From Candidatus Desulforudis audaxviator MP104C (GTDB lineage Bacteria > Bacillota > Desulfotomaculia > Desulfotomaculales > Desulforudaceae), in NCBI RefSeq assembly GCF_000018425.1, contig NC_010424.1, positions 2,000,501-2,064,500 of the forward strand: a stretch of DNA of 64,000 nucleotides. The letters are read 5' to 3'. A model generated the notes under the pieces. That model did not search any database. It worked only from the letters and a program-made list of their open reading frames with translations, and was not told where the DNA came from. Positions 48,759 through 57,978 of the stretch are shown piece after piece (within the stretch, counting starts at the first letter, position 1; each line of letters begins with the position of its first letter). Position numbers and translations under genes: made by a program.

Positions 48759-51700
48759 ATGGCTCTGCACAAAAAGATTAAAGCGGGGCAAACCCCGCAA
48801 GAACAAGATGCCGAAGTGCCGGGGAAAGAAAAGTTCATCGTCGGTTTTGACGAAGTACGGGTGCAAGACCTGGCCTTGGTCGGGGGCAAGGGCGCCAATC
48901 TGGGCGAACTCGGCCACATCCCGGGCTTAAGCGTCCCACCCGGTTTCGTGGTCACCACCACCGCCTACCGCCGGTTTCTGGAGGCCGATCCCGAATTGCG
49001 GACCTTCATTCTCTCTCACCTGGAGGGGCTGACCTTCGCCTCCCAGGATTTCGTTTCTCTGGTGTCCCTGGCCGGGCGCCGGATCCGCGACCGAATCAAA
49101 AGCCCGCAAAGCACAATTCCGCCGGAGATCATCAGCCAGTTGAGTGCGGCGTACCGCCGGCTCGCCGCGGACTCCGGACGTGAAGACGTCCCGGTGGCGG
49201 TACGCAGTTCGGCCTCCGCCGAAGACCTGCCCGACGCCTCCTTCGCCGGCCAGCAGGACACCTACCTGAACGTGCGGGGGGAGGCGGCGGTCGTGGACGC
49301 CGTGCGTCGCTGCTGGGCCTCCCTGTTCACCGACCGGGCGATCAGCTACCGGCTGGAGAAGGGGTTCGACCCTCTCGAGGTGGAAATCGCAGTGGTTGTC
49401 CAGCGGATGATCCGGAGCAAAAAGTCGGGCACGGCGTTCAGCGTCGATATCGAAACCGGTTGGAATGCCAGGCACGGCACCACCGCCGGGGTGGTCTACC
49501 TGGAGGCCGGCGAGGGGCTGGGCGAGGCCATCGTCAGCGGCCGGCAGACCCCGGACCGTTTCCTGCTGGCCGTCTCCCCCACCGGGGAAATCGTTATCTT
49601 GGACAAACGGCTGGGCGGAAAGGAAGAGATGGTAATCTACCGGGACGAACCCGGGGGCGGCACCCAGACAGTTCGGGTGCCCGAGGAACTGCGGCGGCGG
49701 TTTTCAATCACCGACGACCAGGCCCGCGAGGTCGCCCGGGCGGTACTGGCCATGGCCGACCACTACCGCGATATCCGGGACGTGGAGTTCGCCTTCGATG
49801 ACCAGGACCGGCTCTGGATCACCCAGTCACGCCCGGAAACGGTGTTCGCCGTCAAGGCCGCCGGCGTGATCGAACAGAAGAAAAGAATGGTACGCCCGGA
49901 AATCGCCCGCACCGCCGAGGTCCTGTTCACCGGCGTGCCCGGTTCCGGAGCAGCGTGCGGCCGGGTGGTGCTGATCGACGCCAAAGAACCTGAGGAACTT
50001 TCCGCCCAGATGAGCCGGGTCCGGGACGGCGACATCCTGTGCGCTGAGTTCACCACCCCGGACATGGTTCCCGCGATGAAGATCGCCGGCGGGTTTATCA
50101 CCGCCGTGGGCGGCACCACCTCCCACGCCGCGATCGTAGCGCGCGAACTCAGAAAACCGGCGGTGGTGGGCGTGGGTAATGAACTGCTGGAGCGGATGCG
50201 GCTTTTGCAGGCGGAGGCCCTGCGCCGGGGCGAAGAGCTGACCGTGACCGTCGACGCGAACGCCGGCCGGGTATACGGGGGCCGGTTCCCCCTGGATGAA
50301 GTCCTAGTGGAGACCGGGGACAACGTAGACATCGACCGGCTGCCAGCGATCAAGACGAAGGTGGGGCTCATCGTCGCCAACCCGGCGGTGGCGCGGATGT
50401 TCCCGGTGGCCCGCTATCCCGGGCACTACGGGGTCAGCCTGATGCGGGCGGAGTTCGCCCTGGCCGACATCGGGGTACACCCGCAGGCCCTCCTCGCCTA
50501 CGATCAGGGCGAGTTCGAAGCCGGCGGACGCTTCGAAAGCCAGGTCCAGCTACGAAAGTCCATCACCGAGCGCCTCCGGGGGTACTCCAGCGGCCGGCAG
50601 TTCTACGTGGAAACGCTCGCCCGGGCCATCGCCGCCATTGCGGCCACCCAGGCCCCGGACCAGATCGTGATCTACCGGACCACCGACTTCAAGACCAACG
50701 AATACCGTGAGATGCTGGGCGGCTTCCTGTTCGAGCACGAGGAGCCGAACCCGATGCTTGGTTTCCGCGGCGAGGGCCGCATGATCGATCCCGAGTACGC
50801 CGACGTGTTCCGCTGGGAACTGGAGGCCTTCAAGGCGGCGCGGGACATGGGCTACAAGAATGTCGCCCTGATGCTCCCGGTGGTTCGCACGCCCGGAGAA
50901 CTCGAGCGGGCCCTGGACTTCCTGGCCGCCGAGGGCCTTGAGCGCGGCCGGGACGAGCTCCAGATCGGGATAATGGTTGAAGTGCCCTACAACGCCTTCG
51001 ACCTGGAGTCGTTCCTTCTGGATGCGCAGGGCGGCAAGCGGGTCGACTTCATTTCCATCGGCTCCAACGACCTGACTCAGTTCACCCTGGCCACCGGCCG
51101 GGACAACGACCGGATGCGCGGGGTTTTCGACGAAACGGACCCGGCCGTCCTGAAGGCCCTGGAAACAGTAATCACCACTGCCCGGAAACTGGGAGTCAAG
51201 ACCGGGCTTTGCGGGCAGCGGCCGTCTAACGACCCCGCCTTCGCCGCGAAGCTCGTTCAGTTGGGTATCGAATCGATCGGCGTGGCCGACACGACTTACG
51301 TTCAGGTGATCCGGGCGGTGGCCGGGGCGGAAGCCGCACTCCGGGAGGCTGCCGCCGGGAGCGGCCGTCCCAAGTCGGCGAGATCCACAAGCGCCCCGCC
51401 GCACCGCTTCTCGTCCCGGATTGCGGAGTTGCCCTGCCGCCGGGTTCGGGCCCGCGAAGTTCTCACCGCCCTCGGACGGCACCCGCGGCACTTGGCCCTG
51501 ACAGAACCGGAACCGGAAAAGCTGTACACGCGCCATTTCTGCGAGGCGCTTTTGGCGGCGGCCGAAGGGGCCCGGCCGGACCAAGCCCTGGTATACAGCA
51601 CGAATGACCTGGACGCGCCCGGCTTCCGGAGTCTGGAAGGCGGTGCCCGGTTCGAGTCCCCGGACGAGAACCCCCTGATGGGATTCTCCGGCATGGCGCG

Positions 51701-52106
51701 TCTCACCGACCCCGAGTATGAACCCTTCTTCCGCTGGGAACTCCGGGCGCTGAAGAAGGCGGCCGGCGAGGGTCTGCCCTTCCGGCTGGAACTCACCCAG
51801 GTGCGCACCCTGAAGGAACTGGACCGGGCCCTGGCAATCATCACCGAAGAAGGGTTGGAGGATTTGCCGGTGGGCCTGGAAATCGGCATCCCCTCGAACG
51901 TTCTGCTGGCCGACCAGTTCCTGGGGCGAAAACTCCATTTCGCCAGTATCAACGAGGAAAAACTTGTTCGGTACCTCCTGGCCGCTGACCCGGCCAACTC
52001 GAGGCCCCTGGTGCCCGCACACGAAGTCCGCGAGGCCCGGAAAAAACTGCGCTGCTTCCTGGAACGGACGGTCGCGGAGCACGGCTTGTTCCTGTTCGCG
52101 CAGTGA
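48759..52106 (+). CDS. phosphoenolpyruvate synthase-like protein with duplicated C-terminal barrel
   Basis: A 1115-aa protein; PEP synthase is normally about 800 aa. It would turn pyruvate + ATP into PEP + AMP + Pi. ATP-grasp part: VGGKGANLGELGHIPG, VRSSASAEDLPDASFAGQQ. Phospho-His456 lies in GGTTSHAAIVARELRKPAV. The PEP/pyruvate barrel (about 560-850) has RTTDFKTNEYREMLGG, NPMLGFRGEGR, SIGSNDLTQFTLATGRDN and catalytic Cys818 (GLCGQRPSND). After a Ser/Pro linker (about 855-885), residues 920-1080 repeat the barrel (STNDLDAPGFRSLEGG, NPLMGFSGMARLTDPEYEP, LEIGIPSNVLL) but lack the catalytic motifs. TAGGAGG lies 12 bases before ATG 48759. The gene is single. Confidence 0.9.
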   Translation: MALHKKIKAGQTPQEQDAEVPGKEKFIVGFDEVRVQDLALVGGKGANLGELGHIPGLSVPPGFVVTTTAYRRFLEADPELRTFILSHLEGLTFASQDFVSLVSLAGRRIRDRIKSPQSTIPPEIISQLSAAYRRLAADSGREDVPVAVRSSASAEDLPDASFAGQQDTYLNVRGEAAVVDAVRRCWASLFTDRAISYRLEKGFDPLEVEIAVVVQRMIRSKKSGTAFSVDIETGWNARHGTTAGVVYLEAGEGLGEAIVSGRQTPDRFLLAVSPTGEIVILDKRLGGKEEMVIYRDEPGGGTQTVRVPEELRRRFSITDDQAREVARAVLAMADHYRDIRDVEFAFDDQDRLWITQSRPETVFAVKAAGVIEQKKRMVRPEIARTAEVLFTGVPGSGAACGRVVLIDAKEPEELSAQMSRVRDGDILCAEFTTPDMVPAMKIAGGFITAVGGTTSHAAIVARELRKPAVVGVGNELLERMRLLQAEALRRGEELTVTVDANAGRVYGGRFPLDEVLVETGDNVDIDRLPAIKTKVGLIVANPAVARMFPVARYPGHYGVSLMRAEFALADIGVHPQALLAYDQGEFEAGGRFESQVQLRKSITERLRGYSSGRQFYVETLARAIAAIAATQAPDQIVIYRTTDFKTNEYREMLGGFLFEHEEPNPMLGFRGEGRMIDPEYADVFRWELEAFKAARDMGYKNVALMLPVVRTPGELERALDFLAAEGLERGRDELQIGIMVEVPYNAFDLESFLLDAQGGKRVDFISIGSNDLTQFTLATGRDNDRMRGVFDETDPAVLKALETVITTARKLGVKTGLCGQRPSNDPAFAAKLVQLGIESIGVADTTYVQVIRAVAGAEAALREAAAGSGRPKSARSTSAPPHRFSSRIAELPCRRVRAREVLTALGRHPRHLALTEPEPEKLYTRHFCEALLAAAEGARPDQALVYSTNDLDAPGFRSLEGGARFESPDENPLMGFSGMARLTDPEYEPFFRWELRALKKAAGEGLPFRLELTQVRTLKELDRALAIITEEGLEDLPVGLEIGIPSNVLLADQFLGRKLHFASINEEKLVRYLLAADPANSRPLVPAHEVREARKKLRCFLERTVAEHGLFLFAQ

Positions 52107-52225
52107 CCGCCCCCGCCCGGCGGCGCCGGCCCTGACGAGCTTGAGGGGCGGTTTAGGGGTGTCCGGGGTGACCGAGGTCTCTTTGATCGGCTCCGGGATC
52201 GGGTTGCGGATTTCGCCGATCAGGT

Positions 52226-52522
52226 TCAATGGGTGTCGGATTGTCTGGCGGTTTCCGCCGGTCCCGGGCGGCCGACGTCGTTGTCGAGCATACGGGCGAA
52301 CATGGCCGCCAGGGCCCGCTTTTCGCTTTCATTGCCCTGTTCCCAGAGTTCCTTGATCAGACGCTGTTCCCGGTTGCCGGGGTCGAAGTGGTCGGCCAGC
52401 ACCCCGCCGATCCGGTAAGCCAGTTCTTCTACGTATCTATCAGGCACTCCAACCGCCTTGGCGGCGTGCACCGCCGTCCCGAGGAGCCGCTTCCAGTCGT
52501 GCCATTCGACATCCGTTTCCAC
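52226..52522 (-). CDS. DUF3243 (YmfJ-like) protein
   Basis: A 98-aa helical protein of the DUF3243 family, conserved in spore formers. Family-like features: DWKRLLGTAVHAAKAVG, VEELAYRIGGVLADHFDPGN, and REQRLIKELWEQGNESEKRALAAMFARMLD. GTG 52522 has GAGGTGA seven bases upstream. Role unknown. Confidence 0.85.
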   Translation of the reverse strand: METDVEWHDWKRLLGTAVHAAKAVGVPDRYVEELAYRIGGVLADHFDPGNREQRLIKELWEQGNESEKRALAAMFARMLDNDVGRPGPAETARQSDTH

Positions 52523-52681
52523 TCGGAAATCACCTCAAAGCGCAATCGGGCGAAAGCGCCCCATTTCATTGTGCCCCAAGGACGGATTATCATTCGGCGG
52601 CGGACCGTCCGGTAAACCAAATTGGGGCTTCTGCGGCATAAACCGGTCTTGCCCGGCAAAAACTAGCGAGAAAAACCCGAT

Positions 52682-52963
52682 TCACCCTGTGCGTGGCACA
52701 ACCGGGCTCACGTGGGCTTTTTGGGAGGTTGAACCTTGCGCCGTCCAGAGGATGTTCGGAATATTTTTATATTTTTCTGCCACGGCGGCTGCGGCCAGCA
52801 CCTGGTTTTCCGAAGCGCCGTTGAGTGGCGTAATCCTGGTCACTACGGGCCTCCCGGTCGTAAGGGTACCGGTCTTGTCAAAGACCAGCGCGTTAACCCG
52901 GGCAACCGGCGCCTTTTTCCCGGAACGAATAAGGGCCTTGTCGTCCAACCGGATTTCCTCCAC
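52682..52963 (-). pseudogene. fragment of a heavy-metal P-type ATPase
   Basis: The stretch encodes ALVFDKTGTLTTGRPVVTRI, the phosphorylation loop of P1B-type ATPases, and a little beyond (AVAEKYKNIPNILWTAQ). Membrane helices, metal-binding domain and hinge motif are all missing, and the surrounding frame does not extend it. A relic of a metal exporter. Confidence 0.8.
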
Positions 52964-53088
52964 CGGGACGGAAACGGGGTATATTGTGGTTTGAGTAGTT
53001 GGCGCAGAAAAAGCCCTGGGCTCGAACTACCTGGAGGAGAAAGCCGGCCCGGTACGGGCCGGCTTTTCCTGTGCTCAGCCTTTCGGTT

Positions 53089-53862
53089 TTAGGCAACAAT
53101 CTGATAGTATTCCCGGAACTCCCGGCACAACGGGTTTTCAAGGACGAGACGCGCCAGACGTGCATCAAACTGGCGGTCACAACCCCTTAAGACTTCCTCA
53201 GCGCACTGCTCCCAGGACAGCGCCTTCCGGTAGGGCCGGTCGGTAAGCATGGCGTCAATGGCATCACAAACGGCTATAATCCGGGAACCCAAAGGAATGG
53301 CCGTACCCGCCAGGCCTGACGGATAACCGCCGCCGTCCCACCGCTCGTGGTGGTGCAGCACGATGCGGGATACTTCCACCAGTGCCGGAGAAGAACGCAA
53401 GATGGCGCTCCCCAGAACCGGATGCGTCTGTACGGTTTTCATCTCCGACTCCGTCAACCGGCCGGTCTTGAAGAGGATGGCATCGGGGATGCCGATTTTC
53501 CCGATATCGTGCAGGTGGGCGGCGATGTGCAGGGTTTCCAGGCCCTCCCCGGCCAGTCCGGCGGCGGTGCCAAGCTGTACCGCCATATCGGCCACCCGTG
53601 ACGAATGCCCGGCGGAGTAACGGTCCCGGGTATCCAGGGCCGCCACCAGGCATTCTATGGTGTCGTGATAGACATCGTACAAGTCGGGTTTTGGTTTGGT
53701 TGTGAAATCGATCGCACCGTACCTAATCGCTTTTAGAGCGACCAGTATCCGCAAAGCCCATCTCCCCATTTCCGGAGTCTCTCTACAGTTGCCGGACCTG
53801 ACGGTCCCACATTCAAGATAAGATAAACCTGGTAAGACACTATCAGCTCCAGTTATGTGAAC
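53089..53862 (-). CDS. HD-GYP phosphodiesterase with remnant receiver domain
   Basis: A 257-aa protein whose C-terminal 190 residues form an HD-GYP domain (c-di-GMP hydrolysis): SAGHSSRVADMAV, AHLHDIGKIGIPDAIL with the HD pair, HHHERWDGGGYPSGL with the GYP motif, and IIAVCDAIDAMLTDRPYRK. Before it stands ALKAIRYGAIDFTTKP, which copies the last helix and strand of a response-regulator receiver, but the phospho-acceptor part is gone. ATG 53862 with GGGAG upstream starts 8 bp after the DUF2325 stop, so the two form an operon. The receiver loss suggests constitutive or differently controlled activity. Confidence 0.82.
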   Translation of the reverse strand, partial: VHITGADSVLPGLSYLECGTVRSGNCRETPEMGRWALRILVALKAIRYGAIDFTTKPKPDLYDVYHDTIECLVAALDTRDRYSAGHSSRVADMAVQLGTAAGLAGEGLETLHIAAHLHDIGKIGIPDAILFKTGRLTESEMKTVQTHPVLGSAILRSSPALVEVSRIVLHHHERWDGGGYPSGLAGTAIPLGSRIIAVCDAIDAMLTDRPYRKALSWEQCAEEVLRGCDRQFDARLARLVLENPLCREFREYYQIVA

Positions 53863-53870
53863 CATCCGCC

Positions 53871-54197
53871 TCAGGCTCCCTTGGCCCGGCCGGGACAATC
53901 TTCGGCGCAGCAACCATTGCACAAAACCCGGTCCATTTCGCTTTTGATGTGGCACCAGGCACGACGCGCGAAGACAGTCCGGCAAGGTCCATTCCGATAG
54001 GTTCCCTTGATCTTCCGGGCCAACCCGTGGTTCACATAATCCGTCAAGACGAGCACGACATCCACGTTTTGGTTAACCTTAAGCTCCAGGTAGCCTTTTT
54101 TTCGCCCGGAAACGTGCCGGATATCTTTGAATCCAAGACGGCGCAGGTTGTCCAAAATGTTGCCCAGCCTGTCTCCGCCGATGATAAGAATAGACAC
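53871..54197 (-). CDS. DUF2325 protein
   Basis: A 108-aa protein of the DUF2325 family: MSILIIGGDRLGNILDNL, DIRHVSGRKKGYLELK, DVVLVLTDYVNHGLARKIK and a C-terminal Cys group CNGCCAEDC. Family members are often near iron or metal genes, and here the feo operon lies upstream on the same strand. An iron-type operator precedes it. The Cys group (four Cys) could bind iron or zinc. Confidence 0.85.
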   Translation of the reverse strand: MSILIIGGDRLGNILDNLRRLGFKDIRHVSGRKKGYLELKVNQNVDVVLVLTDYVNHGLARKIKGTYRNGPCRTVFARRAWCHIKSEMDRVLCNGCCAEDCPGRAKGA

Positions 54198-54235
54198 CCT
54201 TTCACCTTCCCATTGAGTAATAGGGTTTTAATAAT

Positions 54236-54291
54236 GTTAGTGTTGTCTAACTTTATATGATCAGTTTATCTGACCCGGCTGAGTTTGTCAA
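54236..54291 (-). promoter_or_regulatory. promoter and TTAG-N6-CTAA operator of the DUF2325/HD-GYP operon
   Basis: Minus strand TTGACA (54291-54286), 17-bp spacer, TAAACT (54268-54263). About 20 bp downstream of the -10 is GTTAG-ACAACA-CTAAC (54251-54236), the same inverted repeat type as at the feo promoter. Confidence 0.7.
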
Positions 54292-54363
54292 TCAGAATCC
54301 GGAAAAAAAGAAAAGATTCCGCGAACCCGTAGCGGTCCCCCGTACTGTCCGGCAGCACGAATA

Positions 54364-54390
54364 CAGGAGGGGTTTGCCACCCCTCCTGCA
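54364..54390. terminator. hairpin between the feo operon and the DUF2325 gene
   Basis: CAGGAGGGG-TTTGCCA-CCCCTCCTG, a strong inverted repeat without a T run. It may mark the 3' end of the feo transcript. Confidence 0.5.
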
Positions 54391-54497
54391 CTACCGGAGT
54401 CTTTTCTCCGTAGACCCTCTGTTGGTTCAGGCCGACTGCCGTTCCGGATATGCTTCAGTCGGTCCGGATAGACTATGCCCGGGTTCCCCGCCGGCGA

Positions 54498-54668
54498 TTA
54501 CTGCCCAGACCGGTCCCGGTCGTCCGGGCGGTGCTTGTCGGCGCACCCGCACGCGCCGCAGCCGCAGCCGGATGACGAACCGTCTTGCGGTTTCATCTTG
54601 CTCCGCACCTGGAAACCGATCAGCACAACCGCCGCGAGGCCGATACCGATGATAACCGCCGTTTCCAC
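54498..54668 (-). CDS. FeoB-associated Cys-rich membrane protein
   Basis: A 56-aa protein with one membrane helix (AVIIGIGLAAVVLIGF) and CGCGACGC near the end, the pattern of the FeoB-associated Cys-rich membrane family. GGAGG lies seven bases before GTG 54668. It is 45 bp after feoB and would sit at the cytoplasmic face of the transporter, perhaps receiving iron. Confidence 0.85.
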   Translation of the reverse strand: METAVIIGIGLAAVVLIGFQVRSKMKPQDGSSSGCGCGACGCADKHRPDDRDRSGQ

Positions 54669-54713
54669 GTTTTATCCTCCGATCCTCAACAAAAGTTCTG
54701 GCGCCAACCCGGG

Positions 54714-56756
54714 TTAACCCAGGCCGAATAGCCGCCCGCCCTGGTAAACCAGGAAGGCCATTATCCACCCGAGCACCAGGCTGTACGCTACCGCGAAACC
54801 GGTCCAGCGCCACGAATTGGTCTCTCTTTTGATGGTGGCGATGGTAGCCGCGCAGGGGATGTAAATGAGGGACATGACCATAAAAGCGTAGGCCGAGAGC
54901 GGCGTCCAGTAGGTCTGAACGGCCGCGGCCAGCCCCTCCTCCCCGATGCCGTAAACCACACCAAACGTACTGACCACGACCTCCTTGGCCAGCAGGCCGA
55001 AGATGAGAGCGGCCGCCGCTTCCCAGGTGCCGAATCCGAGCGGCGCAAAGACCGGCGCCAGGAAACCGCCGATGGCGCCCAGATAGCTCTCCCGGCCGGC
55101 GAACTCCACGCCAGCGGGCAGACTGGCCAAGACCCAGATAACGATGACGACCGAAAAGATGATCGTCCCGGCCCGCTTGATAAAGGCCCAGCCCCGCTCC
55201 CACATGTGGATGAGCACCCCTTTGAGGGTCGGCACCCGGTAAGGGGGCAGTTCCATCACGAAGGGCGATACCTCGCCCTTGAACAGGAAGCGCTTGAACA
55301 AAACGCCCATAACAATCGCCAGGACGATCCCGAGAAGATACAGGGAAAAGATGATCAGGCCCTGATAGGCGGCGAAAAAGACGCCCACAAAAAGCACGTA
55401 AATCGGCAGCCGGGCCGCGCAGGACATGAGCGGGGTGATCAGGATAGTAATCATCCGGTCACGCCGGTTCTCCAGGGTACGGCAGGCCATGATCGCCGGC
55501 ACGTTGCAGCCGAAACCGATAAGCAGCGGGATGAAGGACTTACCATGGAGCCCCAAGCGGTGCATGAAACGGTCCATGACATAAGCCGCGCGCGCCATGT
55601 ACCCGCTGTCCTCAAGCAGGGAAATGGCGAAGAAAATCAGGAAGATCGGCGGGATGAAGACCAGCACCGCGCCGACGCCCGCGATGATGCCGTCGGCCAC
55701 CAGGGAAGCGATCAGTTCGTTGGCGATGAGCGCTCCGGCACCCTCGCCCAGCCACACGAAGAACTCATCCACGTAACCACTCAGCGGACCGCCCAGGGCA
55801 AAGGTGAATTGGAACACCGCAAACATGGACAGAAAGAAAATCGGCATGCCGAGAAGGCGGTTGGTCACCACGCGGTCGATCCGGTCGGAGGCGGACAGGC
55901 GGTCCTCGGCGGTGCTCTTGCGGGTTACCGTCTCCCTGATCAGCCCGCCGATGAACCCGTAGCGCCGGTCGGCGAACAGGGATTCCGGGTCCAGCCCGGT
56001 TACACTCTCAATATGCGCGGCCACCTCGTCACGCAGCTTAATGATCTCGCCGGCCTCCGGTGATTGCATCACCCGGCCGTAAATGCCTTCGTCGCCTTCC
56101 AGCAGCTTGACGGCTACCCAGCGGGCGGGCAGGTGCCTGACCGTCTCCACCCCGGTCAGGGCTGCCTCCAGCTTGGCAATGCCAGGCTCGGCCTCTTTGC
56201 CGTAGTCTATCGTGAAGGCCCGGCCCGGTCCTTTCCCGGCCGCACTGACCGCCGCAGCGACCAGTTCGGAAGTGCCCTTGTTGCGCACGGCCACAGTGGG
56301 CACCACGGGCACGCCCAGGATTCCGGCCATTGCCTCCAGATCAATCCTAATCTGCTTCTTTTCAGCCTCGTCAAACATGTTCAAGGCAATAACAACGTTA
56401 GCGCCCATTTCCATGAGCTGAACGGTGAGGTACAGATTGCGCTCCAGATTGGAGGCATCGACGATGTTGATCACCAGATCCGGTTCCCCGGAGAGGATGT
56501 AGTTCCGGGCCACCGCCTCGTCCTCCGAGAAGGCCCCCAGGCTGTAGGTGCCCGGCAGGTCGACCACCCGGATGACCAGATCGTCCCGGATATGCCTGCC
56601 TTCCTTTTTCTCGATCGTTACCCCCGGCCAATTCCCTACGTGCTGCCGCGCCCCGGTCAGGTTATTAAACATCGAGGTCTTACCGGAATTCGGGTTGCCG
56701 GCCAGACCAACGGTAATCTCCTTAAGTGCTTTCGCCGTGCCGCTTGCCTGCATCAT
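54714..56756 (-). CDS. feoB: ferrous iron transporter FeoB
   Basis: A 680-aa Fe(II) importer of the inner membrane. The N-terminal G domain has GNPNSGKT (G1, residues 20-27), DLPGTYSL (G3) and NMFD (G4). It is followed by a helical linker and about ten membrane helices with the conserved [20 protein letters not shown] and [14 protein letters not shown] gate motifs. ATG 56756 (GGGAG four bases before) or the adjacent ATG 56753 starts the conserved part; the frame is open upstream to 56873, but that reads non-protein sequence. It follows two feoA genes. Confidence 0.97.
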   Translation of the reverse strand: MMQASGTAKALKEITVGLAGNPNSGKTSMFNNLTGARQHVGNWPGVTIEKKEGRHIRDDLVIRVVDLPGTYSLGAFSEDEAVARNYILSGEPDLVINIVDASNLERNLYLTVQLMEMGANVVIALNMFDEAEKKQIRIDLEAMAGILGVPVVPTVAVRNKGTSELVAAAVSAAGKGPGRAFTIDYGKEAEPGIAKLEAALTGVETVRHLPARWVAVKLLEGDEGIYGRVMQSPEAGEIIKLRDEVAAHIESVTGLDPESLFADRRYGFIGGLIRETVTRKSTAEDRLSASDRIDRVVTNRLLGMPIFFLSMFAVFQFTFALGGPLSGYVDEFFVWLGEGAGALIANELIASLVADGIIAGVGAVLVFIPPIFLIFFAISLLEDSGYMARAAYVMDRFMHRLGLHGKSFIPLLIGFGCNVPAIMACRTLENRRDRMITILITPLMSCAARLPIYVLFVGVFFAAYQGLIIFSLYLLGIVLAIVMGVLFKRFLFKGEVSPFVMELPPYRVPTLKGVLIHMWERGWAFIKRAGTIIFSVVIVIWVLASLPAGVEFAGRESYLGAIGGFLAPVFAPLGFGTWEAAAALIFGLLAKEVVVSTFGVVYGIGEEGLAAAVQTYWTPLSAYAFMVMSLIYIPCAATIATIKRETNSWRWTGFAVAYSLVLGWIMAFLVYQGGRLFGLG

Positions 56757-56802
56757 TTCGCTCCCTTCGTGAAATGTCGGCCTTTCGCTATTTGACTGAC
56801 GA

Positions 56803-57045
56803 TCAACCGTCCAGTTCTTCCACCATAATCTTCTGTGCGGCTCCCCGGCCCAGTGCCACCCGGCCGTCACCAAGGGAAATGATCAACGGGCCGCAGGGTT
56901 GGCTCTGCACAATCCTTACCACGCTGCCCCTGACGAACCCCAGTTCGCCCAACCGCCGGCGGAGTTCCTTTCCGCCGACCACATCCCGCACGACGGCCTC
57001 CCGGCCCGGCGTAAGAAACCCCAAAGGCAATACCGCATTCAACAC
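56803..57045 (-). CDS. feoA: FeoA-domain protein (second of two)
   Basis: An 80-aa SH3-like FeoA protein ([35 protein letters not shown]), required for FeoB function. GTG 57045 begins on the base after the previous feoA stop, so translation is coupled. Confidence 0.9.
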   Translation of the reverse strand: MLNAVLPLGFLTPGREAVVRDVVGGKELRRRLGELGFVRGSVVRIVQSQPCGPLIISLGDGRVALGRGAAQKIMVEELDG

Positions 57046-57288
57046 CTAACTCACCTCCACCGTCACCGCCTCGGCCTCTTGCCGGCGCAGGGTCAGGCTG
57101 TAACCCTTTACCAACACTTCGATCGGGTCGCCCAAGGGCGCCATCCCTTTCAACGTGATTTCGGTACCGGGTACCAGGCCCATTTCCAGAATACGCCGCC
57201 TGAGAAGACCGGAACCAACCACACTGACGATCCTCCCGCCTTCCCCGGGCCGGAGCTTGTTCAGCGTCTTCGCCTCTTTCGCCTCCAT
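57046..57288 (-). CDS. feoA: FeoA-domain protein (first of two)
   Basis: An 80-aa FeoA protein (LRRRILEMGLVPGTEITLKG, PIEVLVKGYSLTLRRQEA). ATG 57288 has GGGGTAAGGCGGGA upstream; 11 earlier in-frame codons lack a ribosome site. First gene of feoA-feoA-feoB-Cys-rich peptide. Confidence 0.9.
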   Translation of the reverse strand: MEAKEAKTLNKLRPGEGGRIVSVVGSGLLRRRILEMGLVPGTEITLKGMAPLGDPIEVLVKGYSLTLRRQEAEAVTVEVS

Positions 57289-57343
57289 TCCCGCCTTACC
57301 CCTTAAAAGATAAGTGTACATAACAATCTACTATAACCTTAAT

Positions 57344-57401
57344 AATATTAGATATATCTAATATTTAATGACAGACTATCCCACCGGCGCAGGATTGTCA
57401 A
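57344..57401 (-). promoter_or_regulatory. feo promoter and 22-bp perfect palindrome (iron-type operator)
   Basis: Minus strand TTGACA (57401-57396), 17-bp spacer, TAGTCT (57378-57373). Right behind the -10, a perfect 22-bp palindrome spans 57344-57365: AATATTAGATA and its complement. Its core TTAG-ATATAT-CTAA is like sites of DtxR/IdeR-type iron repressors. Confidence 0.82.
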
Positions 57402-57586
57402 TAGGCATCTTACACAGTCCAATTTACCTCTTTTGTTGACCCTTCTTTAGCAACGATCCCACGCCTTGGGCTGCCTCAGTCAGCAATCTTAAACAAGAAC
57501 CCCCGGGGAGAGACCTGGCATCCCCGGGAGTCCGCCGTCCAGTGGGTCAACTACAAAAGCCCTATCGACCATCGGGTGTGCTCGTT

Positions 57587-57760
57587 TTACCCAGTTGCTG
57601 TGCTAATTGGAATACTTTTGAAACTTCCTAGTTCAAGCATATGCGACCGGTCATCTGAGATGATATACTCTGCCCCACCAACATAGGCAGCCCAGAGAAA
57701 AGAATCATCTTCCCTATCTTTAGATACCGCAGGCCAATCGTCCGGCATCTCCTTAAATTT
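57587..57760 (-). pseudogene. C-terminal fragment of a PIN-domain toxin
   Basis: Minus-strand reading gives DREDDSFLWAAYVGGAEYI then ISDDRSHMLELGSF and IPISTATG to a stop, the end of PIN-family RNase toxins. An in-frame TGA lies just before the fragment, and the N-terminal half with its catalytic Asp is missing. No antitoxin gene is present. Confidence 0.72.
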
Positions 57761-57845
57761 ACCTCAAATTTTCTCTACAACGACACCAGACAATAGAAAA
57801 AGCAAGGCCTCCCAGGTCGGGAAGCCCTGCCATTACTATCTTTTT

Positions 57846-57921
57846 TGGAGGCGGCGGGCGGAATTGAACCGCCGAATAACGGTTTTGCAGACCGTCGCCT
57901 TAGCCACTTGGCTACGCCGCC
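57846..57921 (-). tRNA. tRNA-Cys (anticodon GCA)
   Basis: 76 nt with encoded CCA. Acceptor GGCGGCG/CGCCGCC with discriminator T, anticodon stem ACGGT/ACCGT around loop CTGCAAA (anticodon GCA), T-loop GTTCAAT. Confidence 0.96.
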
Positions 57922-57978
57922 CCTATGAAATTCAATTTACCACAACCAGCGGCAAGTTTCAAGGTGCTACCGGGCTCA

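Noticed and set aside
50550-52229. 559-codon minus-strand frame opposite the PEP synthase
   Set aside because: It mirrors the third codon positions of a gene with clear catalytic motifs; only its first codons look protein-like and it has no ribosome site.
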